DNA from: Turnera subulata
Taxonomy: Eukaryota; Streptophyta; Magnoliopsida; Malpighiales; Passifloraceae
Direction of reading: 5' to 3'
NCBI GenBank assembly: GCA_028386065.3
Contig: JAKUCV010002457.1
Location: forward strand, 30,483 to 94,482
Length of the DNA: 64,000 bases
Shown here: positions 1-10,595 of the stretch, in pieces
Position numbering within the stretch: position 1 is the stretch's first letter
How the letters are laid out: every line of letters begins with the position of its first letter
The notes under the pieces: generated by a model
What the model was told of the DNA's origin: nothing
Database searches by the model: none
Seen by the model: the letters and a program-made list of their open reading frames with translations, nothing else
Made by a program: the position numbers and the translations under genes

Positions 1-343
1 TGAAAGAAAGAAGATAACCATACACACAAACACCACAAGGTTGTTGCTTCCGGTTTACTCTTGCTAGCACATCAGTCCGGGAGTGCTCGAGGTTTGATTC
101 GTAGGACGATTTCAAGCCAATCACGGTTCGTGTGGATACCGTAGAGGAGCCAGGCCGTTGTCTTGCTCTTGCTGATTCCGTCCAGCATTTAGGTGAAAGA
201 TCCTAATACTAGAGGTACAAAAATTTTGTTATACGGTTTATGCATGCTTCACTTGGTTCTTGGTTAAGTTTCCTTGTTTCCACTGCATATTATGCTTGTT
301 ATGAGTGTCATAATAGCTCTAGGGAAACTTACATCTTGTCCTC
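1..343. other. T1 internal non-coding sequence upstream of the first antisense gene
   Basis: I see no coding region here. T2 has its LTR only about 180 bp upstream of the homologous gene, whereas T1 has at least 385 bp with no LTR. T1 therefore has extra or different sequence at this end. Similarity to T2 begins only around the TATA box. Confidence 0.5.
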
Positions 344-350
344 TATAAAA
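344..350 (+). promoter_or_regulatory. TATA box of antisense gene 1 (T1 copy)
   Basis: TATAAAA lies 42 nt before the ATG at 386. T2 keeps the same spacing (TATAAAA at 60357, ATG at 60397), and the sequence between TATA and ATG is conserved. It is a plausible Pol II core promoter for a transcript antisense to the retrotransposon. Confidence 0.6.
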
Positions 351-385
351 ACCGAACCTCATGACTGGCGAACTCACACATAGCC

Positions 386-763
386 ATGGACTCTCCAATC
401 CGATCTCGAACTACCTCAGACTCCGAGAACAACAGCTATATCGGTGGCACTGCCTTCCCGACAAGCTCTGATGAAGAACCTCCCAAGAAGCGGTTCAAGA
501 CGAACATCGTCGGTCTGAAAGAGCACATGGTCGTCTCTAGCAGACGGCGAAAGAAGCGTGCTCCCCAAGAAGCTGAGGATAGGAAGGGCAAAGCAACGGC
601 TGAAAGCAGCACTCCGCAGCAGACTCTGACGCAGCTGAACGTCTCACTGAAGAAGATCAGCTCGGCGGTGATGCAGATAGAACTGGCGTGTGCGGAACTC
701 TTCCCTCATGTGAAGAACGTACAAAAGCTTGTAAAAGATCTTGAGAAGCATGTAACTCAGTAG
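386..763 (+). CDS. Antisense gene 1 of T1: small basic nuclear-type protein
   Basis: This is an intact 125-residue frame starting MDSPIRSRTT. The family is not recognised. Residues 1-35 are Ser/Thr-rich and acidic. Two basic clusters, PPKKRFK (about residues 33-39) and RRRKKR (about 53-58), look like nuclear localisation signals. Residues 78-125 (from about TPQQTLTQLN to LVKDLEKHVT) form a probable amphipathic helix or coiled coil. The T2 copy at 60397-60771 has the same length within one residue and mostly conservative changes. The start codon is supported by the conserved TATA box 42 nt upstream. A poly(A) signal follows 34 nt after the stop. The frame is antisense to the host retroelement. 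A nuclear or nucleic-acid-binding role is inferred only from the basic motifs. Confidence 0.65.
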   Translation: MDSPIRSRTTSDSENNSYIGGTAFPTSSDEEPPKKRFKTNIVGLKEHMVVSSRRRKKRAPQEAEDRKGKATAESSTPQQTLTQLNVSLKKISSAVMQIELACAELFPHVKNVQKLVKDLEKHVTQ

Positions 764-796
764 AGTACCTCTTCTCTGTATTGTAAAACCGTTATG

Positions 797-806
797 AATA
801 AATAAA
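797..806 (+). terminator. Poly(A) signal of antisense gene 1
   Basis: Two overlapping AATAAA hexamers lie 34 nt after the TAG of gene 1. T2 has AATAAA at 60813-60818 in the same place. The following 807-1525 is AT-rich spacer; I find no frame there that T1 and T2 share. Confidence 0.5.
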
Positions 807-1525
807 ATAAGTTTCCTTTTTAAATCAAAACTCTTATTAAATTATGAAAACTCATGCTAACAGAAAGTTAAAAACATCTCAAAGCAAAACAAAAAACAAA
901 AATCAACAATAAGAATATAAAATCAAATATAAAAAAAAAATTAAAAACAAAACTCGTCTAACAAAATCAAAACAAAAAGAAATTAAAACAAAACATGTTT
1001 TCATGATCAGCGCCCGAATCGGTCCTAAACATCTTCGATCCCGATAAACGTGACACGTACAGCTAACGGTGACGTCGATTTCCCTCGTGACAAAGACGTC
1101 CGTTAACTCGCATGGCGATGATCACGAGCACGTCCTGTGTCCCTCAAAAGAAACGAAACCCACTTGTCCACAAATTCCGCATGAGCCAAAAATGTCTGTC
1201 AAGTCTCGTATCTCTCCACGATGTCCGAACAGGTGTAAGCTTTTCGCACATGCACTCTACTCGAGGTATGGTCCCACCAGTCTAGCCTCAACAATCACGG
1301 ATGCATGTGATAAAAAGATGCAGGAAAACATAGAAAAAGCCATAAAAAGAAAGGACAAAGTAGCCAGGGCGAAAGAAAATCGTGAGATGGAAAAGGGCTG
1401 AAAAACACTGGCATTTGTAGCCCGAAAAACGTATAAAGTAACAAAGCAATAAATGAAGCAACGGCAAAATTTTAAAAAAGCAAAACCTTGAAAATCGAAA
1501 ACAGTAATCACGCTCCCCGTAAGAG

Positions 1526-1533
1526 TATAAAAG
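1526..1533 (+). promoter_or_regulatory. TATA box of antisense gene 2 (T1 copy)
   Basis: TATAAAAG lies 115 nt before the ATG at 1641. T2 has TATAAAA at 61514 before the ATG at 61639. The diverged copy in copia-1 has TATAAGAG at 29440 before the ATG at 29506. Retention in three copies suggests gene 2 has its own promoter. Confidence 0.6.
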
Positions 1534-1640
1534 ACGGAACGGTGAGGTGTAAATCATCAAAAGCATCTAAAAGCAAACAAAACATCCAGGCAACCAAAAC
1601 CACAACGTTCAGCAAACAAAACACCACACGTCCAAACACA

Positions 1641-2324
1641 ATGCCTGCTCCATCATCCGTCTTCTTCGTCGAAGGTGCCAACGTAGGTAGAAGAAACCGG
1701 CTGGCCTACAGCATGATCAACGAGCGTACAGAAGAACTTCCGAACGAGCTCGGCAGAATGCCCCGTCTGGTCTTCGTCGACGAACTCTACTCGTCGAGGT
1801 TCTTCGTCACTCCCATGGAAGAGACGTTCTTCCTGGAGGACCATGGCACCCTGAGGACCTCCTACTACGGCTCGGCCAACTCCGTCATGTTTTTCATCTC
1901 TGAAAGACTTCAGGAGTTCAACCTAGAGTCCACTTGCCATACCTTGGAGCAAGGTACCTACTACCATCTCTCGATGACGGCCCAAAGCATGCCCAGAGTC
2001 ACTCGGTTACCCGTAACTTGGCCCAAGGCCCTACTACTGGTGTGGAACTGTAGAGGAGTCGCTAGGCATTCCCAGGAGTTCTCGCGTACCCTAAGGGACC
2101 TGAAGAACTAGTACAAGCCAAACATGGTTCTTCTCACGGAGACCCAATGGCAGTCTGAAGACGATCACGGTCTCATCCCACTCCGGTTCCCTCAAGCAAA
2201 CCGGTTCGAGCTTCCTGGCCAGAACAACACAGGTGGCATGTGGTTCTCGTGGAGCGACAGCATCACGGTCAACATCAACAATGACCCCAATAGCTTCAGG
2301 GTCAACGTCGTTCCAAGGCGATGA
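1641..2324 (+). pseudogene. Antisense gene 2 of T1: unknown domain plus truncated endonuclease-like domain; one in-frame stop
   Basis: The reading frame has 227 codons and starts MPAPSSVFFVEGAN. Residues 1-130 (motifs GRRNRLAYS, VFVDELYSSRFFVTPMEET, VMFFISERLQEF) match no family I recognise. Residues 132-227 start LLVWNCRGVAR and continue with an ETQW motif and GGMWFSWSD. This resembles the N-terminal part of the LINE-type endonuclease/exonuclease/phosphatase fold, but the downstream GDFN and SDH catalytic blocks are absent. A TAG at 2109-2111 replaces the CAG (Gln) codon seen in T2. Otherwise the frame is open to the TGA at 2322. It is antisense to the retrotransposon. Codons are strongly C/G-ending, unlike the AT-rich surroundings. 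Function is unknown. Confidence 0.7.
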
Positions 2325-2586
2325 ATGTATTTTTACTTTTTTTTTTACAAAATATCAATGTAATATTTAAGTTTGTAATGAAAATATTAGTATTATTAAT
2401 AATATTTATATTTCCGTTTATTTATGGTATCATTTACCTCTTATGTGAATGTTCTGCGACAACTGGTGTCCCTTGACTGGATCCATAATGCACTAACTAA
2501 ATGATATAAAATAATAAACAAATGGAGCGAACTATGCAAACAAGGACAACAAACACACAAGGACTGCCCAACAAGACCTAATGCCC

Positions 2587-2598
2587 GCTCCGCTACCA
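2587..2598 (-). promoter_or_regulatory. Primer binding site of T1
   Basis: On the minus strand TGGTAGCGGAGC begins 3 nt after the LTR end. It resembles the iMet tRNA site TGGTATCAGAGC with two mismatches; T2 has one mismatch. It fixes the element's orientation as minus. Confidence 0.7.
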
Positions 2599-2912
2599 AA
2601 ATGAAATGCCCCGACCCGTATTTACCGTACACAATAAACATGTGCCGGAACTGTGACGACCCAACCAAACCAAGCCCAGCATACAGTGTATACAACAGTA
2701 ACTCGGGCTCAACAGCCCAAAATAAAAACAACAATAACAACATAACTGGCCCAATGGCCCAACAATAGTAAAAATAATGCACAGCGGAAGACTTAATAAC
2801 TCACAAGACACTGTATGCGACATATGATGCAAACTATGGATCCAAGTCCTGTCCAACGGATAACGCCACAGCCTGTCTGGAATGCACCAAACCTGTACCA
2901 CAAGTAACTCAT

Positions 2913-2960
2913 CCTACGGGATGAAAGCCCGCAGGTGAGGGGTGAGTCCGAAGTGCTCAC
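2913..2960 (-). other. Conserved double stem-loop in the LTR
   Basis: On the plus strand CCTACGGG-atgaaag-CCCGCAGG is followed closely by GTGAG-(9 nt)-CTCAC. Read on the RNA-sense strand these are two adjacent hairpins. The block is nearly unchanged in all the related LTRs here (2913, 43534, 44849, 48240, 53569, 58808, 62896), while flanking sequence varies much more. Confidence 0.55.
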
Positions 2961-3198
2961 CGACGAAGGATAGACAATCAATATGCAACACTATAGTACT
3001 CAAGGTCTAAAACACAGGCTTAACAGCTAAATATATACCAATACAAAAGACTCGACCCAAAACTGGTCCAAGTCCAAAAAGACTCAAACAAAAATCCAAT
3101 TTCCAATTTTATCTTTCCGGGCCCCGTCACGGATAAGCTAGAGGTCAGACCTGGTTATCAACACATTTCGGGTGCTAGACCAAATCCAAGAGAACCCA

Positions 3199-3577
3199 GG
3201 GATCGACATCCCAAAAATACGAACCCAGGGATAGACATCCCAAAAATAATCACGGGATAGACATCCCAAGCATAGACATGCTTATCACAAGTAACCCAGG
3301 TCACGGCCACCACGAAACAGTCTCAAACCATCGAGTCGTACCACTACTTACCACGTGACAATTATATTATCATCAACCAAATCAAATCACAGGGATCGAC
3401 ATCCCTAACCAAAATACCGGGATAGACATCCCTATCCAAAATCAAGGATCGACATCCTTATCACAATTTATTATTAATTCCATTATACTTAAACCAAAAA
3501 GACGCAAGGATAAACATCCAAAAACCAACATGGGATAAACATCCCGACCACAATCAAGACAAAGGGATAAACATCCC
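3199..3577 (-). repeat. Array of ten short hairpins in the T1 LTR
   Basis: Ten units of the form stem-4nt-stem were read at 3199, 3228, 3254, 3268, 3391, 3419, 3444, 3508, 3532 and 3564. Most are GGGAT-nnnn-ATCCC. Variants AAGCAT-agac-ATGCTT and AAGGAT-cgac-ATCCTT keep full pairing. Loops are CGAC, AGAC or AAAC on the plus strand. The spacers are not conserved. Confidence 0.75.
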
Positions 3578-4739
3578 GAAACATACCACAGCAAATGCAA
3601 CATCCAACAATGCAATAATCAACAAAACATAATAACCGAGTAATACAGGCACATATTGAAGGAAATCCATCCTCACCTTGGCCGATTACTCAACTCCGGA
3701 AACAGTGACCGGTCCCAAGCCGGCTCCTTGGGAAACTGCCCGATATCCGAACCTATACAACAGAACAATATATACACATAAATGCACATAATCGGTATGC
3801 TATGATGCCAATACTTCGAAATAATCCCATCCCGGTTACATATCTTTTATTATCATCTTTTACCGAAAATATTATACCGTACGTATATCCGAATATAGTT
3901 TCGGTACCATACTTTAATTAAAACTCTTTTTCCAAAATATTTTCATTAAAATAATATACTTTTTTTCCAAAATAATAGTTACCATATTTTCCCAGAAAAA
4001 TAATAACGTATTTATAATTTCCAGAAAATATATATAATATTTATCTTTTTCTAAATATATATAATAATATTTTCCAACACAAAATATAATTACCTTTAGT
4101 TTTCAAAGTACATATATATATATTTCCACAACCATAATTTTCCAAGGAAAATAATATATATATAAAATTTCTAGGAATTATTTCATGGTACATATATTTT
4201 TTTTCCAATTAGTAATAGTTTTCCAAAACATAACTTAATTATTTATCAAAGTATATATATTTATATTTTCCTCAAAATATCAGAATTAAATTGATCAAAA
4301 TTTTCTCAAAGTAAGCATATATTTTTTTCCAAAATTAAATACCAGAATATGAATAAGTATATATATATATATATTTTGTTTTTTTTAAATTAAATCGAGC
4401 TGCCCAGGATCCAACCCAGGCGCGACCCGGCCGCGACCCGCCCGTGAAAATGGGTTGCTCACCTTGATGACGGCGGCGGCGCGACTGACGCGAAGAGAAG
4501 GAAGCCGCGTGGAAGGCAAGCTCGAGGCGACTCCAATGGCGGTGGAAAGGCGGCACGACGGCTGAGCAGAGCGGAGGAGAAGCAGATCCGCTGGGTTCTC
4601 CACCGGGTCAACGGCGCGTCACGGCCCGTCAGGCGGCGGAAGGAGGAGGAGGCGACGACACGGGGAGCTCGATGGTGGCGGCGGTGCAGCGAACGGCGGC
4701 CTGGAGCGTCTCGACGTGCACAGTAACCGTAAGGGTGAC

Positions 4740-5030
4740 GCACTGTTCATCTCTTCCGGGTTTTCTTTTTTTTCCCTATTTTCTTTCCTTTTTTTTCTAT
4801 TTTTTGTTTTGTTTTTATTATTATTTTTTTTCTTTTTCTTTCTTCTTCTCTTCTTTTTTTTTCTGATTTTCTCCTTTTTTTCATTTCTTTCTCTTTTTTT
4901 TTCTTTTTTTTCTTCTTTTTTTTTCCTTTCCTTTTTCTCTCTTTTTTTTTCTCTCTTTTTTTTTCTCCTCTTTCTTTTCTCTCTTTTTCTCTTCTTCCCC
5001 TTCTCCTGCTTCCTTCTTCTTTTATAGAAC
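4740..5030 (-). repeat. Long polypyrimidine/polypurine tract in the T1 LTR
   Basis: About 290 bp on the plus strand is almost purely C and T, so the LTR sense strand is A/G. The same position in D (56945-57305) and in T2's left LTR (59640-59880) has an equivalent tract. Lys/Arg/Glu-rich or Phe/Ser/Leu-rich frames across it are composition artefacts. Confidence 0.8.
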
Positions 5031-5354
5031 GTAATAATACTGTGCAGCGTGTGAACTTCAATAATGCAGCTTGTCTGCATTATGAAGCGAATCCGGTCCG
5101 GACCAGAAAATAACTAATACCCCCTTAGTTATTTTTCGGTGTGATTTTTCTGAGGATTCCGGGACCCAAAAAATACCGACTTAAGTCCGAAAAAATCCAC
5201 GGAAAAATCTTGAGCGCGGGAAAACCCTCGGTTTCGAAAAACGACGCCCGATTTACCTTTAATTAATTACCTAAGATTAATTCTTTCGGTAAATCACTGT
5301 AAAAAGATTTTTACAGTCCCGTTAAAAATCAAAATTTTTACCCGGGCTGTTACA

Positions 5355-6057
5355 CATATGTTCCCACCTTTGGGCATGTTTAGTTGGTTGCAATTTCAGC
5401 TTTTTTTTTATTTTTCTTTTAAAAAAAAGCATATTTGGCTAACCTAGTTTTGGCTTGTTTAAGTGTTAAGTGAAAACAACATCTAATTTTAAAGGACACC
5501 ATAAAAAATAGTTTTTGTATTTTGGTTTTCATTTTACAGTTCAATTTTAAATTTTAAAAACTTAAAAACTCTAAACTTTAATTCCAAAATCCTAAACCTG
5601 CATATTCACAAGAAAAATTAATTATCCGGCCTTCATATCATAAGGTTGGTTCAGAATTACTAGCTTTTTTTGGAAAGAATTCAGGAATATTTGTTGACCA
5701 TTCAGATATATTATGATTTTTATCGATGCATCAACCAGATGGTCTTATGTGTGTTTATTGTCCCCACGCAATTTGGCATTTACGCGCTTAAGATTTATTT
5801 ACAACAAAGTTTGATGATTGTTATTTTGAAGAAAATATTTTTCCAATAACGGGCGGAGAAAATAAAAAGGCAGATAAGAGATTAAATAGAATGCTATATC
5901 ATTATTAACCCTTGATCCTCGAACAAATCAGTATAAATTCGAAGTTCAAAAGATGATTCATTTGCAAAATATAGCAAATCAATTGCCAGACGCATTTACT
6001 AATGTCGATAGAGTGACCAAATCTCATATACCAGCTGCAAATTGTCACAACCTGGGA
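5355..6057 (+). pseudogene. Ty1/copia integrase and linker fragment
   Basis: 5355-5604 is AT-rich with no clear feature. From about 5660 the plus strand encodes broken copia integrase (IDASTRWS-like, 5715-5740). Near 5910-6050 the pre-RT linker appears (LDPRTNQ, IANQLPDAF, RVTKSHIPAAN). The same segments occur in minus-strand copia-1 (28700-28830 and 28070-28180), so this is an internally deleted relative. Several frameshifts are present. Confidence 0.65.
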
Positions 6058-7254
6058 ATCTAAGGTGCATAAATTTTCCTTAGGCATGCTGGTGCGCGTG
6101 TGGACTGACTTATTTTTGTTGGATTTAGGCTGACCACTTTGAATTCTAGCTAGAATAGACTTATAGGAGGAAGCCTAGTTGCGATAGCAATCCTATTATT
6201 TTTAGGGGAAGTAAGCTGAAACCTTGCGGCACTCATAGGACGCGTGAGGGGAAGTTGTTGGGCGTACATTAATATTGATAGTTTATTAATAATAATAACG
6301 ATTCTTTTCCTACTATTTTTCTTACTTTTCTTATTCGCTTGGTTCTTTCTTTATTGTGTTTGCGTGTGGAAGAATTACAAGTTTAGGAACAATCTAGCCT
6401 GTGCTGCACGGTGAGAGTATGCATTCGCTGCGCTACACTCTTAGGCTATGACAAGTAATAATGGAGCAGTCAAGAAGAAGCCAACAAGAGGCTTAAAGCC
6501 ATCGGTTGAGGGTGGAGCAAAATTAAAAGGGGGTCCTTTGTCTCATGCTGTCGACTAAATTGCTTCGGAAAAGTGGTTCTTATTGCCGACTTTTCTTTAT
6601 TATGGAAGAAGAAGACTGAATCGATTGAAGGAAATAATTATTTGTACTTACTTCTTCTCTGATCACCAATTTTACGCAATCCTTGAAAAAGACAATAAAG
6701 GTGGTGCTGTTGGTTGTGACTGAAAATTGAGGTGGTGAATTTTGGACTTTTTTAGACAAGTAGAGTAGCCAAGTTTTGTCATCCACACCATTATTTGCAT
6801 GGAGAAACAAGTCATAACCAAAATTCTTTTTTTGGTTATTTGTTTTACGTCAAGTAGGTGTCTATTTGGGCAGAAATTTTGCTTACGAGTATCCCACTCG
6901 GAGAAAATTTTTGGACTGGAATTTTATTATTATTTTTCAAGGGAGAGAGTAGAATGAATTGGTATTCTTGTTTTTTTTTTGCTGCACAATTGTTGGGGTG
7001 GGTGCTTGGACATAATTGCGACCTTTGTTTTTTTTGTCTTCTTGGCTGAATTGTGGGAGTACCTTGGAGGTAGCAACTGCCTCGACATTGGACAACAAGG
7101 GGATGTGGGGTTTTTTTTTAGGGCAATGGGATGTGGAAATTTGAAGGCCTACTCTAGTGATTTTGAAGTGGGAGAAGGGGCTGAATTGGGGCTGGTCCTT
7201 GTGTGGAAAAGTAGTACTCAGTGCTTACTTTGAGTTGTAGTACTAACAACTTGT
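6058..7254. other. Unassigned repeat-like DNA
   Basis: I find no supported gene. The frames at 6858-7233 are short and have no recognisable motif. The region directly precedes a Ty3/gypsy gag fragment in the same orientation, so it may be that element's leader or LTR. That is inference. Confidence 0.3.
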
Positions 7255-7400
7255 TTGTGGAGGTGGTATTGCCTTGACACAACTTTTGAGCACAAGTACA
7301 CTTTGCGTGGAGAAGATAGTGAAGCCAGCGGGTACTGTCTTGATACAGCTTTTAAGAACAGGTACACTTTTTATGGAGAGGATGTGGAGCCAACAGGTGA
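7255..7400 (+). repeat. Two-copy imperfect tandem repeat (unit about 66 bp)
   Basis: The two units share a TTGA(C/T)ACA block followed by CTTTTGAG or CTTTTAAG, then GTACACTTT and GGAGA. The repeat lies upstream of the gag fragment. Confidence 0.5.
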
Positions 7401-7555
7401 GTTGGCAGGGTCTTCAGTTACCGATAAAGTACATAAGGGTATTGTACCAAAGACTAAAGAATATCGTGGGTGTCCGTTGGAATGTATTGAGTCCGACCAA
7501 AGAAGAAATATCGGTCATAGTCGATAAATCCTTGGACTTCCTTGGATAAGCAGAT

Positions 7556-8253
7556 GATGGATCTCGAGGATCAGTTCAGGGTCTTCAAAATCGAGAAGGA
7601 AGGCATGCTAGAGGACTTGGATGGTACAAAGAACTGGGTGCAAGGGGCACTATAGTAGATGGCAGACATACTGAGACAAGAGTCCAGGCGGGAGTTGAAG
7701 ACATTGCTGGTAACCTACTGGTTCGTTTGTCTAGAGTCGAGGCAAACATAGAGGATTAGATAGCACTCAAGGAGGACATGGTACTTTGCAAGGCGAAACT
7801 TGCAAATTTAGCTTCAGTTGGTGTACACGGTCTGGCAAAGCCTAAAGCTAAAGTGTAGGTTCCAGAGCTACGAGGGTATAATGGTTCGAGATTCGCTAGG
7901 AAGCTTGATGGGCTTTTGTTTGAGTTGGGGACATACTGTGCTAGGCTAGGCATCACTGAGGAACCGGACAAGGTGCAAACGATGACAATGTGTCTCTCTG
8001 AGGCGCGTAGTTATGCTGGATGTCTAGTCCTGGAGTGGAGGGGACGTTACCTTCGTGGGTTGGATTCAAAGCCAAGCTCAAGACACAGTTCTATCCACAA
8101 CATGTCGAGCGGGAAGCATTGGACAAGCTGTGGACACTCAGGCAAGAGGATAGTATTCGGAAGCATGTTCAGGATTTCCTAAAGTTGCTATTAGAGATCA
8201 ACATACCAGGGATAGAGGCATTCTATGCTTTCATGGGTAGTCTGAAACTATGA
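7556..8253 (+). pseudogene. Ty3/gypsy gag fragment
   Basis: Split frames read as a Retrotrans_gag-type capsid: a 'DGLLFELGTYCARLGI' block near 7909, LVLEWRGRY near 8027, then FKAKLKTQFYPQHVEREALD (8068-8127) and a LWTLRQEDSIRKHVQDF block. The order and the FYP-x-RxAxxKLxxLRQxxSI pattern are characteristic of plant gypsy capsids. Stops upstream of 7750 and a frameshift near 8050 break it. No pol follows; LTR-like sequence begins almost at once. Confidence 0.65.
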
Positions 8254-9683
8254 ACAACTAAAATTGACCATCCATATTTTATTAATTTGGACACTTAATG
8301 TGCTTTAACCTAAGGTTAATAAGATGATTTAATTTTGGACTTAGGATGTGTTTAGAGTTTGAATTAATCAAATATAGACACTCACAAGAGTATGGCCCAT
8401 AAGAACATATTTCTTGCAGCTTACTTTGATTCGGATTTCGTCAAAAATTAGAATTAAAATTACATTTTGAGTGAAATGTGAGAATATGGTAAAATATTGT
8501 TAATTTTGAGTAGATTTTGGTGTAGTAATGTTAATTGGAGTGATCTAGAGGAGTCACCATTAAGAAAAGAGTATATTCTAGTTTGACAATCTTTGATTCA
8601 CGGGGAAAGATCAAATCAGACTGGAATTAATGTGAATTCGAAGGTAAAAAGTGCAAGAATGCGTAACAGTAATGAGGGCTGGACAGTCATCTCGCGATGA
8701 CCGCCAAGCCCGACGTTCATATCGACAAGACCGCCCGGCATGGCGGTCATCTAGCACTAGGACGCGGAAAATCTTTAATTTTTCGACCATTATGATGATC
8801 CTATGCGTTTTTGGTTGGATTTTCAGCAAAGATCCCGACCATTATGAGGTCCATGACCTCTGTACTCCTAGAACTCTATAAATAGTAGCCCTCTACTCAC
8901 TTCCAAAAGATCCAGAAATTCTCTACACACACACCTCTAGAAGCTTAGAAAGCTTGGACAAACTCTAATTCTCCAAGCCCCTTAACACTTTTAGTACTGT
9001 TATTCTGCCAAAATCTAGTGGAGTCAAGCATCAAGAAACATCTAGTAAGAGGAAATTAAGAGCTAATCAAGGTGAAGTTAGAGGAGGGCTGCAAGAGGTA
9101 AACCTTGATCTCTTTTCTGTATTGATGTTGTACTGAGATGCATGCTAATATGATGATGATGTGATTGTTGTGATGCCATGATTAGGAACTACGCGAGCTT
9201 TGAACCCGGTTGCCGGGGCATGTAGGTGGTCTCTAGTGGTGGAGACTCAAGCCAAATCCTTTCCCCTACCTTTCTTTTAATTTCAGATTATTTATTTTGC
9301 TGATGTGATTTGCTTCCACACTTACACAAGGCAAACAAATTTAATTCAATTATTACACAAAGTTCTGCCCCAGCACAGGTGGGGTGCCTAACACCTTCCT
9401 ACCCGTGATGAACTACCGAATCCAATAATCTGTGGTTCACTATGATCAATTTCTTAAGTTTGTTGCCTAAGAGAAGTGATGCCCAAAGCTTTTTCCTTAG
9501 ATTTTTTCAAGGAATAAAATCAGGGTGGCAACTCTATATTGTTATTGAATATAGATCATTTAAGGTGAGGAGGACAAAAGGGATTGATTTGGCCAGGGTC
9601 CTCACAGAAACATTGGACGCAATAGATAATTCTAGGACCCAATTAGATTTCGACAGAGATACTCTTCTAGTATATAAAAAAGG
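8254..9683 (+). repeat. Ty3/gypsy LTR-like sequence
   Basis: There is a TATA-like CTATAAATAG at about 8876. Two phrases common in plant Tat/Ogre-type LTRs also occur: GGGTGCCTAACACCTTCC (about 9379) and AGGGTGGCAACTC (about 9522). No partner LTR or TSD was found. Lineage assignment is from memory of such LTRs and is tentative. Confidence 0.45.
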
Positions 9684-9932
9684 GTAAATAGCTTATAGAG
9701 GGTCCGTACTATTTCAAAAGTATCGTTTGGGGGTCTATACTATTTTTTGTCTCTTTTACAGGTCTGTACTCTTATTTTTCGTCCCTTTTAAGGGTCTCGG
9801 GAAGCCCCGCTGATGACGTGGATTGCCCGAGACCCCTAAAAGGGACGAAAAATAAGAGTATAGACCCGTAAAATGGAAAAGAAATAGTACAGACCCCCAA
9901 ACGATACTTTTGAAATCGTACGGACCCTATAA
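9684..9932. mobile_element. Palindromic MITE, copy 1
   Basis: This is a near-perfect inverted repeat of about 249 bp with arms containing GGGTCCGTACTATTTC and a centre near TGATGACGTGGA. It belongs to a four-copy family in this window (9684, 10336, 36421, 36946). The left end is GTAAATAGCTTATAG; the right end is less conserved. Confidence 0.8.
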
Positions 9933-10017
9933 CTTCTCGTCCGGAACTAATAACTCATTATGGCCCTTTTCTTGTTCTCGACCGTTTTCCCTAACGGTTA
10001 GTACATTGGTTTTTTGC

Positions 10018-10290
10018 TATTTTTTAAAGTTTCGAGATAAGAGTGGAGACTAATACTATCCTTTACATCATGTTGAAATAAGAACAAGGAAAAAAATTTG
10101 AACCAAAACGAGTTCCGGACGAGAAGTTATGGCCATTTTTGAATTTACGGCACGAGTTTTATGCTAATTTTTTAAATTTCGAGCTAAGTGTGGAGATAGA
10201 TACTATTCATTAGACCATGTTAAAATAAGATTGAGGAAAGAATTTGAACCAAAACGAGTTCCGGACAAGAAGTTATGGCCATTTTCGACT
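10018..10290. repeat. Two-copy repeat, unit about 148 bp
   Basis: Units begin near 10018 and 10166 and share TTTCGAG(A/C)TAAG, TTTGAACCAAAACGAGTTCC and AAGTTATGGCCATTTT. The repeat fills the space between two MITE copies. Confidence 0.65.
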
Positions 10291-10335
10291 TTACGGTAGT
10301 TTCCTTAGGGGATAGTATACGAGTTTTTTTCCCGA

Positions 10336-10595
10336 GTAAATCGCATATATAGGGTCCGTACTATTTCGAAAGTATTGTTTGGGGGTCTGTACTACTTTTT
10401 GTCCATTTTACAGGTCTGTAGTCTTATTTTTCGTTCCTTTTAGGGGTCTCGGGCTGCCCTGCTGATGACGTGGACTGCCCGAGACCCCTAAAAGGGACGA
10501 AAAATAAGAGTATAGACCCGTAAAAAGGACAAAAAATAGTACAGACCCCCAAAAGATACTTTTGAAATAGTACAGACCCTATATATGCGATTTAC
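10336..10595. mobile_element. Palindromic MITE, copy 2
   Basis: This 260-bp element starts GTAAATCGCATATATAGGG and ends with the exact reverse complement. The arms are about 120 bp each around a short centre (TGATGACGTGG). There is no coding capacity. Because the termini are symmetric, the TSD cannot be told from the inverted repeat. Confidence 0.85.

Larger units (their letters stand above)
1..5354 (-). mobile_element. T1: non-autonomous LTR retrotransposon (partial, cut by window start)
   Basis: The minus orientation follows from the right-hand LTR (2602-5354). Read on the minus strand it starts TGTAACAGCCCGGG and ends GGGGCATTTCA, and it is followed after 3 nt by a primer binding site resembling the iMet type. 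The internal region (1-2601) shows no gag, protease, reverse transcriptase or integrase frame on either strand. It carries two plus-strand genes, antisense to the element. The second element, T2 (43236-64000), has the same plan. The LTR length, the TGTAAC start and the T2 polypurine-tract junction resemble Del/Tekay chromoviruses; that lineage is an inference. The 3' LTR lies left of the window, so its TSD cannot be checked. Confidence 0.85.
2602..5354 (-). repeat. LTR of T1 (5' LTR, complete, 2753 bp)
   Basis: The LTR is complete, TG...CA on the minus strand. It contains, in minus-strand order: a TGTAACAGCCCGGG start; a purine-rich tract (5030-4740); a GC-rich segment (4720-4400); AT-rich DNA; a hairpin array (3577-3199); a conserved double stem-loop (2960-2913); and the PBS-proximal end. 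The flank after the LTR starts CATAT; the partner TSD is outside the window. Frames of 70-150 codons within it are low-complexity and not conserved. Confidence 0.85.

Noticed and set aside
1069..1401. 110-codon frame between antisense genes 1 and 2 in T1
   Set aside because: The T2 counterpart is frame-broken and the changes are not silent-biased, so it is probably spacer.
1641..2324. Viral origin of antisense gene 2
   Set aside because: The only recognisable part resembles LINE endonucleases, and I see no viral hallmark. Origin of the N-terminal part stays open.
3199..3577. CRISPR-like array
   Set aside because: The repeats are short palindromes with variable spacing in a plant LTR, and no cas genes exist here.
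4619..5080. Lys/Arg/Glu-rich frame resembling a nuclear protein
   Set aside because: It is a translation of a purine tract; the same artefact recurs at 56903-57169 and 59698-59934.
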